A DNA stretch of 38,625 nucleotides from Thermodesulfobacteriota bacterium (GTDB lineage Bacteria > Desulfobacterota_D > UBA1144 > Nemesobacterales > UBA2774), in contig BQJP01000025.1 of the NCBI GenBank assembly GCA_021604765.1, positions 1 to 38,625 on the forward strand, written 5' to 3'. Positions 16,643 to 24,361 of the stretch are shown one piece after another. Both the position numbers and the translations under genes were made by a program. Within the stretch, counting starts at the first letter, position 1; the number at the start of each line of letters is the position of its first letter. Below the pieces are notes generated by a model. That model saw only the letters and a list, made by a program, of their open reading frames with translations, was not told where the DNA came from and made no database searches.

Positions 16643-18457
16643 TTATAAGGTCTCAGGATTAACGTTACTCGGCGTACAGCTTGAAATATCCACAGCCTGC
16701 AACACAACAGTAAGTCCGCTAAAACTTAAGGGGACAAAAACGTTGAAAGAAGCATCCCCGTTTCCGTCTGCTGTAACTGTAACTAAGTTGTTAAAATCTG
16801 ATATTCCCGCCTGAAGCCCCGGGCATATTTGATCAGCACTAACCGTACCTGCTTGAAATCCCCAAAGAAAAGTCACATCTCCACTGGGTGTTGCCTCTGA
16901 TACAGAAAGAATGTTTTGTTCTCCGGCTATTCCTGGAGTAAATTGATTTAGTATGAATTGTCCGGGTTGTTGTGAATCGATAGTCTGATTAGTAACATTA
17001 CTCCCAGTGCATAAAGTTAAATCTATTGCCTGTAATACTACACTCAGCCCTGCGAAACTAACAGGAACAAAAACATTAAATAGAGCAGTGCCGTTTGCGT
17101 CTGCTGTAACTGTTACTAAGTTGTTAAAATCTGATATTCCCACTTGAAGCCCCGGGCATATTTGATCAGCACTAACCGTACCTGCTTGAAATCCCCAAAG
17201 ATATCTAACATCTCCATTGGGAGTCGCGCCTCTGGCTTCTATTGTGTTCGTCTCATCTGCAGTACTTGGATCAAGTGGCAAGAGTGATATTAGGGCTGGG
17301 GTATTATCTTCTATTATCTTAAATATCTCACCATCCTGGTCAACTATATATATTTCACCCGCCGCATCTTCTCCAAAAGATGTTATGTTGTTTATGGCTC
17401 CAGTATCCGGAGCAAGCTCAGCAGTACGCTCTTGAAATTCCGTCATAGTGCTACCGTTCCATTTGAAGCTCCATATCCTACCTGTGCAGTAATCCGCGAA
17501 GAAATAAGTGCCGTCAAGCGAGGGTATCGCCGAGCCTCTATAAACATATCCCCCTGTTACCGAGCAATCAGATTGTGTGCTATCGTAATCATGTATTGGA
17601 ATAGTTAGTTCGGGGGCGTTACATGTACAACCAGAGAGTCCTGTACACTGAGTCCCCTCCATACAACGCCATCCGTAATTCTCACCGCCACCGCTGTTAC
17701 CGGGCTGCCAACTAACTTCTTCACGATCGCCTTGTCCAACGTCCCCTATATATAGATCACCGTTAAGTCTGTCAAAACTCACTCTCCAGGGATTTCTAAC
17801 TCCCAAAGACCAAATACTGTCTAAGGTCGATGGGTCGCCCACAAAAGGATTATTAGGCGGGACAGAAAAGCCGCTGTCAACATCTATTCTATGAATCTTT
17901 CCAAGTCTTCTTTGAGGATTCTGGGCTCTGTTTCCCGGATCATTTCCTGATCCACCATCTCCCAAAAAGTAATAAAGAAAGCCGTCATTAGGGCTGAATG
18001 CAAGCATTCCTCCGTTATGGTTCCCAAACGGCTGATTAATAGTTGTGAAAATGAACTCGCTGTTAGGATCAGCAATATCCGGATTGCTGGATGATACTTT
18101 GTAGCGAGCTAACACTGTATTCCCGGAGTTGTTAGTATAATTTACATAGAAAAAACCATTATTTGCATAGTCCGGATGAAAAGCCAGTCCAAGTAGACCC
18201 TGTTCTCCACCGCTTCCTGCTTTGGAGTTTAAGTCTATAAAAGGAGTTGGTAGAACGGTACCGTTCTTAATAATTTTTATCCGAGCTGAATTCTGCTCTA
18301 CTACAAACTGTCTTTGAAAATCTCCCGCGGGTGAAGTGAGAAATAAAGGGCTTGAGAAACCGCTTGCTACTCTTTCTGTTTTAATTGCCCACGAGTTTGG
18401 CATAATAGGAGCAATAAGAACAAGAATTAATATTATTATTGAGTTCAATTTATACAT
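16643..18457 (-). CDS. Exported PQQ-type sugar dehydrogenase (glucose/sorbosone dehydrogenase family) with duplicated C-terminal module
   Basis: A 604-residue exported protein. The ATG at 18457 follows a strong GGAGGA site and opens a clear signal peptide ending near 'PNSWA' (residue 24); the open frame reaches 12 codons further up, without that site. Residues ~30-375 form the six-bladed propeller of soluble PQQ dehydrogenases: 'SGGEQGLLGLAFHPDYANNG', 'FGNHNGGMLAF', 'LGDGGSGNDPGN', 'LGKIHRIDVD', 'RNPWRVSFD', 'DVGQGDREEV' and 'GENYGWRCMEG' with a nearby Cys cluster. It should oxidise an aldose in the periplasm. The last ~215 residues are two copies of a 111-residue beta-sandwich-like module ('LWGFQAGTVSADQICPGLQ'), unrelated to the enzyme core and of unknown role. 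It is divergent from the reductase gene at 18645. Confidence 0.85.
   Translation of the reverse strand: MYKLNSIIILILVLIAPIMPNSWAIKTERVASGFSSPLFLTSPAGDFQRQFVVEQNSARIKIIKNGTVLPTPFIDLNSKAGSGGEQGLLGLAFHPDYANNGFFYVNYTNNSGNTVLARYKVSSSNPDIADPNSEFIFTTINQPFGNHNGGMLAFSPNDGFLYYFLGDGGSGNDPGNRAQNPQRRLGKIHRIDVDSGFSVPPNNPFVGDPSTLDSIWSLGVRNPWRVSFDRLNGDLYIGDVGQGDREEVSWQPGNSGGGENYGWRCMEGTQCTGLSGCTCNAPELTIPIHDYDSTQSDCSVTGGYVYRGSAIPSLDGTYFFADYCTGRIWSFKWNGSTMTEFQERTAELAPDTGAINNITSFGEDAAGEIYIVDQDGEIFKIIEDNTPALISLLPLDPSTADETNTIEARGATPNGDVRYLWGFQAGTVSADQICPGLQVGISDFNNLVTVTADANGTALFNVFVPVSFAGLSVVLQAIDLTLCTGSNVTNQTIDSQQPGQFILNQFTPGIAGEQNILSVSEATPSGDVTFLWGFQAGTVSADQICPGLQAGISDFNNLVTVTADGNGDASFNVFVPLSFSGLTVVLQAVDISSCTPSNVNPETL
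16765..16868. repeat. Second copy of intragenic 104-bp near-identical block
   Basis: This block matches 17098-17201 with only 3 differences by eye, at an offset of exactly 333 bp (111 codons). It encodes the core of the second C-terminal module of the sugar dehydrogenase, including 'SADQICPGLQ'. Confidence 0.85.
17098..17201. repeat. First copy of intragenic 104-bp near-identical block
   Basis: Partner of 16765-16868. The rest of the two modules has diverged, so this core is either a recent duplication remnant or has been kept alike by gene conversion. Confidence 0.85.
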
Positions 18458-18644
18458 AGTTCCTCCAGTATAAAACTTCATTTGGGTATTCATTGTCTAC
18501 TATCTAGAGTTGAATCTTCCGCCTTAATTCAATGCTATCATACGTAAATCGCTCAAGCAACAAGTTTTTATTATGCAAATTTTCATATTATATTATGTCT
18601 GGTTGTATATTAATATTGTGACAAAATATCAAGGAGAAATCTAA

Positions 18645-19646
18645 ATGAGTGACCAAACTTATAACGCATATGTAGTTAATGAAACCGAACAAAATGTTTT
18701 TGAAAGAAATATCAGTGAAAACTCTATTGATGATTTGCCTGAAGGTGAAGTGCTTGTTAAGGTCCATTACTCTTCACTCAATTATAAAGACGCGCTGTCT
18801 GCCACAGGAAATAAAGGAGTAACAAGAAAATTCCCTCACACACCCGGAGTTGATGCTGCAGGAGTCGTAGAAGAAAGCAGTGATGAAAGATTTACTGCTG
18901 GGCAAGAAGTTGTCGTGCATGGATATGATCTAGGATGTAATACGTGGGGCGGTTTTGGAGAGTATGTAAGAGTCCTTGCTGATTGGGTTGTCACCTTGCC
19001 AAAGAACCTCACACTTAAGGAAAGTATGGTCTATGGCACAGCCGGATATACCGCTGCTTATTCTGTTCTTAGGCTGGAAGAATACGGGGTTAAACCTGAA
19101 AATGGTGAAGTGCTTGTTACAGGAGCTACAGGTGGTGTTGGAAGTGTGGCTGTAGCCATTCTGGCTAAATTGGGTTATCAGGTAGTTGCATCAACAGGTA
19201 AAACAGACCAAGCTCAGTTCTTACTTGATTTGGGCGCTAAAGAAGTAATTAGCAGAGAAGATTCCCAAGATGATTCTGGAAGACCACTTCTAAAAGGTAG
19301 ATGGGCTGGCGTGGTCGATACGGTCGGCGGTGAAATACTGGCAACCGCAATTAAATCAACTAATCCTCAGGGTGTGGTTACTTGTTGTGGGAATGTAGCT
19401 TCGGCCGATCTTCCGATTAATGTTTACCCCTTTATATTAAGAGGAGTTTCCTTAGTAGGAATTGATTCTCAAGACTCTCCAATGAACCTAAGACAAAAAA
19501 TTTGGGATAGAATCTCGACTGATTGGAAACTTGATCAACTTGAACAATTGACTACCGAAATTACACTTCAAGAACTTGATAGTAATATAGAACTAATATT
19601 GCAAGGTAAACAAAAAGGCAGAGTCTTGGTCAATTTGGCGCAGTAG
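18645..19646 (+). CDS. YhdH/AcuI-type NADPH-dependent enoyl (acryloyl-CoA-like) reductase, MDR superfamily
   Basis: A 333-residue zinc-free medium-chain reductase of the YhdH/YhfP/AcuI group, which includes acryloyl-CoA reductase. Typical marks are 'VKVHYSSLNYKDALSATG', 'FPHTPGVDAAGVVEES', 'GFGEYVRV', 'YGTAGYTAA' and the nucleotide-binding 'VTGATGGVGSVAVAILAKLG' (about 157-176). 'CCGNVASADLPINVYPFILRG' in pieces and 'QKGRVLVNL' close the domain. Zinc ligands are absent, as expected. It may detoxify acrylate or acryloyl-CoA from DMSP or propionate-linked routes, but no linked gene supports a particular substrate. AAGGAG lies 8 bp before the ATG. It is followed by a 267-bp non-coding stretch before amt. 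Confidence 0.88.
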   Translation: MSDQTYNAYVVNETEQNVFERNISENSIDDLPEGEVLVKVHYSSLNYKDALSATGNKGVTRKFPHTPGVDAAGVVEESSDERFTAGQEVVVHGYDLGCNTWGGFGEYVRVLADWVVTLPKNLTLKESMVYGTAGYTAAYSVLRLEEYGVKPENGEVLVTGATGGVGSVAVAILAKLGYQVVASTGKTDQAQFLLDLGAKEVISREDSQDDSGRPLLKGRWAGVVDTVGGEILATAIKSTNPQGVVTCCGNVASADLPINVYPFILRGVSLVGIDSQDSPMNLRQKIWDRISTDWKLDQLEQLTTEITLQELDSNIELILQGKQKGRVLVNLAQ

Positions 19647-19857
19647 CACGGTACCTAAAGTTCCGATCCTGCACAAAAATTAAGCTTGCTGTGCTTAAAC
19701 TTTGCACTCTGTAAGTTCTTGCGGTTCCTGAAAATAATATTTTGTATTTATCTGTGTGTAGATAAATTGATCATTGTGTTATTCAACCTCCCCTAATTAT
19801 TGATTTTTATCCATAGTTATATTTATTAATGATATCCAATTAAATTCTCTCCTCATT

Positions 19858-19872
19858 TGGCATTACTATTGC
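19858..19872 (+). promoter_or_regulatory. Sigma-54 (RpoN) -24/-12 promoter of amt
   Basis: TGGCAT-N5-TTGC matches the sigma-54 consensus TGGCAC-N5-TTGC with one change and exact spacing (GG at 19859-19860, GC at 19871-19872). Transcription would start near 19884, giving a 30-nt leader with the ribosome site GGAGG at 19900 and the ATG at 19914. The rest of the 267-bp upstream region holds GCAC/GTGC half-sites at 19671, 19691 and 19704 that could belong to an enhancer-binding activator such as NtrC; this is weak. Confidence 0.7.
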
Positions 19873-19913
19873 AATTATATAAGACACACACAAAGACACG
19901 GAGGTATGGAGAT

Positions 19914-21233
19914 ATGTCTAAATTAGCCCTAAAGGGGATTTTTCTACCCTTTTTATCGATTTGTCTATTTATTCCCGGAATTGCATTTGCCCAGGAAGGT
20001 TTGGATACCGGAGACACAACATGGATAATGGTATCTACGGCACTTGTACTGTTCATGATGATTCCAGGCCTAGCTTTATTCTACGGTGGTCTGGTGGCCA
20101 AAAAGAATGTTCTTTCAATATTGATGCAGTGCTTCGCAGTAACTGCACTTGTAACAATAATCTGGACTATTATTGGTTATAGCCTTACTTTTGATACCAC
20201 AGGAATGGTTGCTGGAGAATGGAACCTTAATGCTTTTGTAGGTGGTCTGGATAAGGCCTTTTTACATGGCATTACGCCTGATACATTGTCAGGAAGTATT
20301 CCTGAACTTTCATTCTTTGCCTTTCAACTAACCTTTGCCATAATTACCCCTGGTCTATTCATAGGTGCTTTTGCTGAGCGAATGAAATTCTCAGCAATTA
20401 TGTGGTTTGTCGCAATTTGGGTAATTCTGGTGTACTTCCCAATTGCTCATATGGTATGGGGTGGTGAAGGGTCATTCTTTGGTGATATGGGTGTTATTGA
20501 TTTTGCAGGCGGTATTGTAGTTCATATCACAGCAGGCGTTGCAGCCTTGGTAGCTGCTATAATGGTAGGAAGAAGAAGAGGCTATCCAATGCCTACTCCT
20601 CCTCATAATATGACAATGACACTAACAGGAACTGCAATGCTTTGGGTAGGGTGGTTTGGTTTTAATGGTGGCAGTGCTCTTGCTGCTGATGGTACAGCCG
20701 CAATGGCCATCGTTGTAACTCAGATTTCCCCATGTGTAGCCGCGCTCACTTGGATTGCAATTGAGTGGATAAAGAATGGAAAACCGAGTGCTCTTGGTTT
20801 TGCGACCGGCGCTATTGCGGGACTTGCAGCTATTACTCCTGCTTCGGGTTCAGTTGGTCCTATGGGAGCTATTGCCATAGGTTTTGTTTCTGCGGTGCTG
20901 GCATATGTTGCCGCTACATGGCTGAAGTATCAGTTCAAGTATGATGATGCGCTTGATGTGGTGGGTGTTCACGGTGTAGGGGGATTTGTTGGTATCATCA
21001 TGGTATCTTTCTTTGCTGCTGTCTCATTAGGCGGAACTGTTGTTGATCTGGACATACCGAACCAGCTTAGGGTTCAAGCGTTAGCAGCATTCTTTGCTAT
21101 TGTTTACACTGGAGTTATTTCATTCATTATTCTTAAACTCATTGATGTCTTTATCGGACTCAGGGTTAACGAGGAACAAGAAGTACAAGGTCTTGACTAC
21201 TCCGATCATGGTGAGTCAGGATATGATTTATAG
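19914..21233 (+). CDS. amt: Ammonium transporter Amt
   Basis: A 439-residue Amt/Mep/Rh channel for ammonium in the inner membrane. The ATG at 19914 follows GGAGGT and opens a signal peptide cut at 'GIAFA|QEG' (after residue 26), as in E. coli AmtB. Asp196 and His204 in 'DFAGGIVVHITAG' and His353 in 'GVHGVGGFVG' correspond to AmtB Asp160, His168 and His318, so the twin-histidine pore is intact. Eleven membrane helices follow the signal peptide. No glnK lies beside it, unlike the usual pairing. It has a sigma-54 promoter upstream and a terminator downstream, so it is probably a single-gene unit induced by nitrogen limitation. Confidence 0.96.
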   Translation: MSKLALKGIFLPFLSICLFIPGIAFAQEGLDTGDTTWIMVSTALVLFMMIPGLALFYGGLVAKKNVLSILMQCFAVTALVTIIWTIIGYSLTFDTTGMVAGEWNLNAFVGGLDKAFLHGITPDTLSGSIPELSFFAFQLTFAIITPGLFIGAFAERMKFSAIMWFVAIWVILVYFPIAHMVWGGEGSFFGDMGVIDFAGGIVVHITAGVAALVAAIMVGRRRGYPMPTPPHNMTMTLTGTAMLWVGWFGFNGGSALAADGTAAMAIVVTQISPCVAALTWIAIEWIKNGKPSALGFATGAIAGLAAITPASGSVGPMGAIAIGFVSAVLAYVAATWLKYQFKYDDALDVVGVHGVGGFVGIIMVSFFAAVSLGGTVVDLDIPNQLRVQALAAFFAIVYTGVISFIILKLIDVFIGLRVNEEQEVQGLDYSDHGESGYDL

Positions 21234-21269
21234 AGTTGAGATTCTAAATTAGACTAAATTATAAACTCA

Positions 21270-21310
21270 GGCTGGGTAGAAAAATATACTGCTCAGCCAG
21301 AGAATTTTTA
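21270..21310 (+). terminator. Intrinsic terminator after amt
   Basis: GGCTGGGTAG (21270-21279) pairs with CTGCTCAGCC (21289-21298) as a 10-bp stem with two G-U pairs and a 9-nt loop. A run of five T follows at 21305-21309. It is the only clear intrinsic terminator I see in the window. Confidence 0.6.
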
Positions 21311-21378
21311 TAAACATTCAAATTCTTACCTATTAGAAAAACTTGAAAAATGTAATATTCAACCTATGATTGAATATT

Positions 21379-21804
21379 ATGATTCAGGTTACTCCCGAAA
21401 TATTTATTGATGAAGATCAAATAGAACTTGAGTTTATCAGGTCTTCCGGCCCCGGCGGTCAAAACGTCAATAAAGTCTCAACCGCTGTTCAGCTTAAGTT
21501 TAATATAGATGCCTGCGTTAATCTTCCTACAAAGCTCAAGCAGCGTTTGATTAATCTGGCGGGAAGCAAGGTAACTAAAGATAATAAAATTCTCATTGAA
21601 GCGTCTGCTTTTAGATCTCAGGAGAAAAACCGTAGCGATGCCATTTCCCGACTTGTTGAGCTCATCCGTAAAGCTTCTATAGAACCTAAACCAAGGCGTA
21701 AGACAAAACCGACTTTTGCATCCAAACAGAAGCGAATTGAATCAAAAAAACGTAAGGGCGAAATAAAGAAGATGCGCCGTACAGTCCCGCTGTCAGATGA
21801 TTAA
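21379..21804 (+). CDS. arfB: Ribosome-rescue peptidyl-tRNA hydrolase ArfB (YaeJ/ICT1 family)
   Basis: A 141-residue class-I release-factor-like protein that frees nascent chains from stalled ribosomes independently of a stop codon. The catalytic GGQ is in 'RSSGPGGQNVNKVST', near residues 24-30. 'LIEASAFRSQEKNRSDAI' follows, and the long basic tail ('KPRRKTKPTFASKQKR..SKKRKGEIKKMRR'), which enters the empty mRNA channel, is present. There is no codon-recognition domain. I start at the ATG at 21379; a TTG three codons earlier is possible. It opens a plus-strand run of six genes with mostly short gaps. Confidence 0.93.
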   Translation: MIQVTPEIFIDEDQIELEFIRSSGPGGQNVNKVSTAVQLKFNIDACVNLPTKLKQRLINLAGSKVTKDNKILIEASAFRSQEKNRSDAISRLVELIRKASIEPKPRRKTKPTFASKQKRIESKKRKGEIKKMRRTVPLSDD

Positions 21805-21858
21805 GCTTAAATTTGATAAGGATATCTGGACTGGTACAATACCAGCTTCGAATTTACT

Positions 21859-22080
21859 ATGAGCACAGATAACGACAATCAAAAGACCTGCCGTTGTGGA
21901 TACACAAGAGACCATGCTTGGATAGTTCCTAAACCGAGCTACTCATTCTGGGGCTGGATTCTTGTTGGAACAGGCATCAGTCATCCCCCGACTGAGATCC
22001 GCTTTGAATGCGATAAATGTGGTGAAGTATTCGAACGCATCACCGATTCAACATTGCTAAAAAGCCATTCCTACAAGTAA
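21859..22080 (+). CDS. Small zinc-ribbon-like protein, unknown function
   Basis: A 73-residue protein. Two metal-ligand pairs are Cys11/Cys13 ('CRCGY') and Cys51/Cys54 ('CDKCGEVFE'), with His19 nearby. Between them is an aromatic stretch, 'SYSFWGWILVGTGIS', which is too short and mixed to call a membrane helix with confidence. The CxCG...CxxCG layout suggests one zinc-ribbon knuckle fold. There is no good ribosome-binding site; a 6-bp hairpin (CTGGTA-CAA-TACCAG, 21831-21845) lies just upstream. It follows arfB by 54 bp. The regular cysteines and in-frame context make it likely real. Confidence 0.6.
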   Translation: MSTDNDNQKTCRCGYTRDHAWIVPKPSYSFWGWILVGTGISHPPTEIRFECDKCGEVFERITDSTLLKSHSYK

Positions 22081-22175
22081 TTACTCATTATTAGTCAACT
22101 TTTGGCTAGTATTCGTTTATATTAAATAGAAACCATTCCTAAATAATTGAAATAGTTTTGGAGCGCATGCCATAT

Positions 22176-23087
22176 ATGAAGAATAAAGCCATACTAATAA
22201 CTATATGTTTGATGCTAGTAGTGTTTTTATCCTCCTGTAATACCAAGTGTATATCAGTATCGAATGCCGAGCTTGAAAAAATAGGCCAGCTTATCTTCAT
22301 TAACGAGGGGGCCGCTAAAGTTGAAAATCTAACAACCTGGAATGAGGGCGAGGAATTTGCATCCCTAGGAATTGGTCATTTCATTTGGTATCCGGAAGGA
22401 AAAGAATATAGGTTTTATGAAATTTTCCCCGAAGTTTATGAGTTTATAAAATCAAACGGCGGACAACCTCCCAGTTGGATGGAGAATATGTCGACATTTG
22501 ATCTGCCCTGGGATTCGAGACAACAGTTTTACAACGAATTCGAATCTACGAAGATGGTTTCTTTAAGACAGTTTTTACTTGAAACAATACCACAGCAGTC
22601 ACTCTTTTTGGCAAGCCGGTTGGAGAATAGTCTTCCTAAAATCTTAGAAGCGGCCCCCCCTGAATCTCATGAGCATATAAAACAACAATTTTACCGTGTG
22701 GCTAACTCTACTATGGGCATGTATGTATTGATAGATTATGTGAATTTCAAAGGGGAAGGGACTTTAGAGTCGGAACGTTACAACGGACAGGGCTGGGGAT
22801 TGCTACAAATTCTAGAAGGCATGAATGGAACAGAAAAAGGCATGCCGGCGCTTCAGGAGTTTGCCGATGGAGCAGAGAGAGTTTTGCTCAGACGTGTTAG
22901 TAATTCTCTTCCTGAGAGGGGTGAGAAGAGGTGGATTCCCGGTTGGAAAAACAGGATTAAAACATATACATCTCAAGACATTTCACAATACTCCGAATCA
23001 CCCACAGAGACTGAACAATCTGATCAATCCAGTATTATTGAAATTGTGAGTGATATATACAGAAACTTGGTTTGTGGTCAGACTTGA
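22176..23087 (+). CDS. Lipoprotein with lysozyme-like motifs, unknown function
   Basis: A 303-residue lipoprotein: signal peptide with lipobox 'FLSSC' (Cys21), then a soluble, presumably periplasmic domain. Three segments recall the lysozyme superfamily: 'FINEG' (Glu44), 'ASLGIGHFIWY' (GIGH at 65-68; compare the T4-lysozyme 'TIGIGH') and 'GQGWGLLQIL' (compare 'GLMQI' in lytic transglycosylases). This would suggest cleavage of peptidoglycan or a related glycan, but it is my motif reading, not an established family. The start is uncertain: ATG 22176, ATG 22167 or TTG 22158, with GGAG at 22160-22163. The TSUP gene follows after 16 bp. Confidence 0.7.
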   Translation: MKNKAILITICLMLVVFLSSCNTKCISVSNAELEKIGQLIFINEGAAKVENLTTWNEGEEFASLGIGHFIWYPEGKEYRFYEIFPEVYEFIKSNGGQPPSWMENMSTFDLPWDSRQQFYNEFESTKMVSLRQFLLETIPQQSLFLASRLENSLPKILEAAPPESHEHIKQQFYRVANSTMGMYVLIDYVNFKGEGTLESERYNGQGWGLLQILEGMNGTEKGMPALQEFADGAERVLLRRVSNSLPERGEKRWIPGWKNRIKTYTSQDISQYSESPTETEQSDQSSIIEIVSDIYRNLVCGQT

Positions 23088-23103
23088 TCTAATATAATTC
23101 CTT

Positions 23104-23919
23104 ATGGATTACTGGGTTCTATATATACTTAGCCTCTTGGCTGCAGGGCTTGTCTCAGGATTTGTTGCCGGACTCTTTGGAGTAGGTGGGGGCATAGTTA
23201 GAATACCTATATTCTTGTTTCTTTTCCCCATACTAGGCATTGAACCTGATGTCCTAATGCACGTCGCCGCAGGTACTTCTCTGGCATTGGCTATTCCTTC
23301 TTCTATAATGGCCTCAAGGGCTCAATATAAGGCTGGAAAATTGGATATGGGGTTTTTAAAATCATGGATACCTGCTTTAGTGGTTGGTGTGATTGTAGGT
23401 ATTTTCGTGATGCGATTTGTCTCGAGCAGGTTTTTGGAGCAAGTTTTTGCTTTTGTGATCTTATTTGTTTCAATACAGATGTTCTTTACTACAAGTGACT
23501 TCAAAATTACCAAAGAATTTCCGGGTTTGTTTTTAAAGTCAGTTTCAGCTTTTCTTATTGGTGCTTTATCTAAAATGACCGGGCTAACAGGTGGGAGTTT
23601 TACTACTCCAGTACTCACTGCTTATGGATATCCCATACACCGCTCAATTGCAGTGGCGACAGCAGGCGGATTTTTTATTAGTATATTCGGAGCAGTCGGT
23701 TCAATAATAAATGGACTCGGTATTCAAGGCAGGCCTGACTTCTCTCTTGGCTATATAGATTTGACTGCCGTATTGGTTATGATTGCTCCAATAATATTAA
23801 TGGCTCCACAAGGTGTGAGACTCGCTAACCATCTCAGCCAGGAAAGATTGAGAAAAGTTTTTGCAATATTTTTATTTATAATAGCTTTAGATATGATTAT
23901 GAATCTTTATTTTAAGTAA
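23104..23919 (+). CDS. TSUP (TauE/SafE) family membrane transporter
   Basis: A 271-residue membrane protein with about eight helices. The two glycine-rich family motifs are 'GFVAGLFGVGGGIVRIPIF' in the first half and 'LSKMTGLTGGSFTTPVL' in the second; 'MHVAAGTSLALAIPSS' is also typical. It probably exports or imports a sulfur-containing or organic anion; the substrate is unknown. It differs clearly from the TSUP protein at 1901, so the two are paralogues, not a recent duplication. It sits 16 bp after the lipoprotein gene and 11 bp before ruvX and is likely in one transcript with them. Confidence 0.87.
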   Translation: MDYWVLYILSLLAAGLVSGFVAGLFGVGGGIVRIPIFLFLFPILGIEPDVLMHVAAGTSLALAIPSSIMASRAQYKAGKLDMGFLKSWIPALVVGVIVGIFVMRFVSSRFLEQVFAFVILFVSIQMFFTTSDFKITKEFPGLFLKSVSAFLIGALSKMTGLTGGSFTTPVLTAYGYPIHRSIAVATAGGFFISIFGAVGSIINGLGIQGRPDFSLGYIDLTAVLVMIAPIILMAPQGVRLANHLSQERLRKVFAIFLFIIALDMIMNLYFK

Positions 23920-23930
23920 CGGAGAATTTA

Positions 23931-24344
23931 TTGAGAACATTAGCTCTTGATGTTGGAACTAAAACAATTGGCATTGCTGTCAGCGATGAATTGGGTATTA
24001 CAGCTAATGGCATTACTACGATTCAAAGAAAGAGCTTGAAAGATGATCTTCATGAGTTGGATATCTTAATTAAGGAATATAAACCCGGGGAGGTAGTTGT
24101 CGGAGTACCTTATCAAATGGACGGTAGTGTTAGTGAAAGGGGGCAACAGATTTTAAACTTCGCAGAAAAAATAAGAGAGGCTTTTTCGTTGCCTATTGTA
24201 TTGTGGGATGAGAGTTTTTCCACTGTTAACGCTGAAAAAAAACTTATAGAAGGGAATATGAGCAGGAAAAAGAGAAAGAAAGTTATTGATAAGATTGCCG
24301 CAGTTTTTATACTCCAGGAATATCTGGAGTCGAAAAGATTTTAA
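23931..24344 (+). CDS. ruvX: RuvX/YqgF, RNase H-fold nuclease (pre-16S rRNA processing / Holliday-junction resolvase family)
   Basis: A 137-residue RNase H-fold protein. 'LALDVGTKTIGIAVSDELG' carries the first catalytic Asp (Asp7). 'VVVGVPYQMDGSVSERGQQ' matches the family's 'vVGlP..mdGs...ra' segment. 'LWDESFSTVNAEKKLIEG' and 'KVIDKIAAVFILQEYLES' supply the remaining acidic residues. Family members process the 5' end of 16S rRNA or resolve recombination junctions. Translation starts at TTG, which is well placed behind GGAGA and is the only start that fits the family N-terminus. It lies between the TSUP gene (11 bp) and the hydrolase gene (17 bp). Confidence 0.92.
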   Translation: MRTLALDVGTKTIGIAVSDELGITANGITTIQRKSLKDDLHELDILIKEYKPGEVVVGVPYQMDGSVSERGQQILNFAEKIREAFSLPIVLWDESFSTVNAEKKLIEGNMSRKKRKKVIDKIAAVFILQEYLESKRF

Positions 24345-24361
24345 GCTAGGAGAATTCTTAA

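Noticed and set aside
19680-19696. Terminator after the reductase gene (TTAAGC...GCTTAA)
   Set aside because: The 6-bp stem is AT-rich and has no U-run after it.
19671-19707. NtrC enhancer sites before amt
   Set aside because: GCAC/GTGC half-sites exist but do not form the 17-bp TGCACC-N5-GGTGCA palindrome, so I mention them only as weak.
22825-23049. 74-residue frame inside the lysozyme-like lipoprotein gene
   Set aside because: It overlaps in another frame a longer protein with a clear signal peptide.
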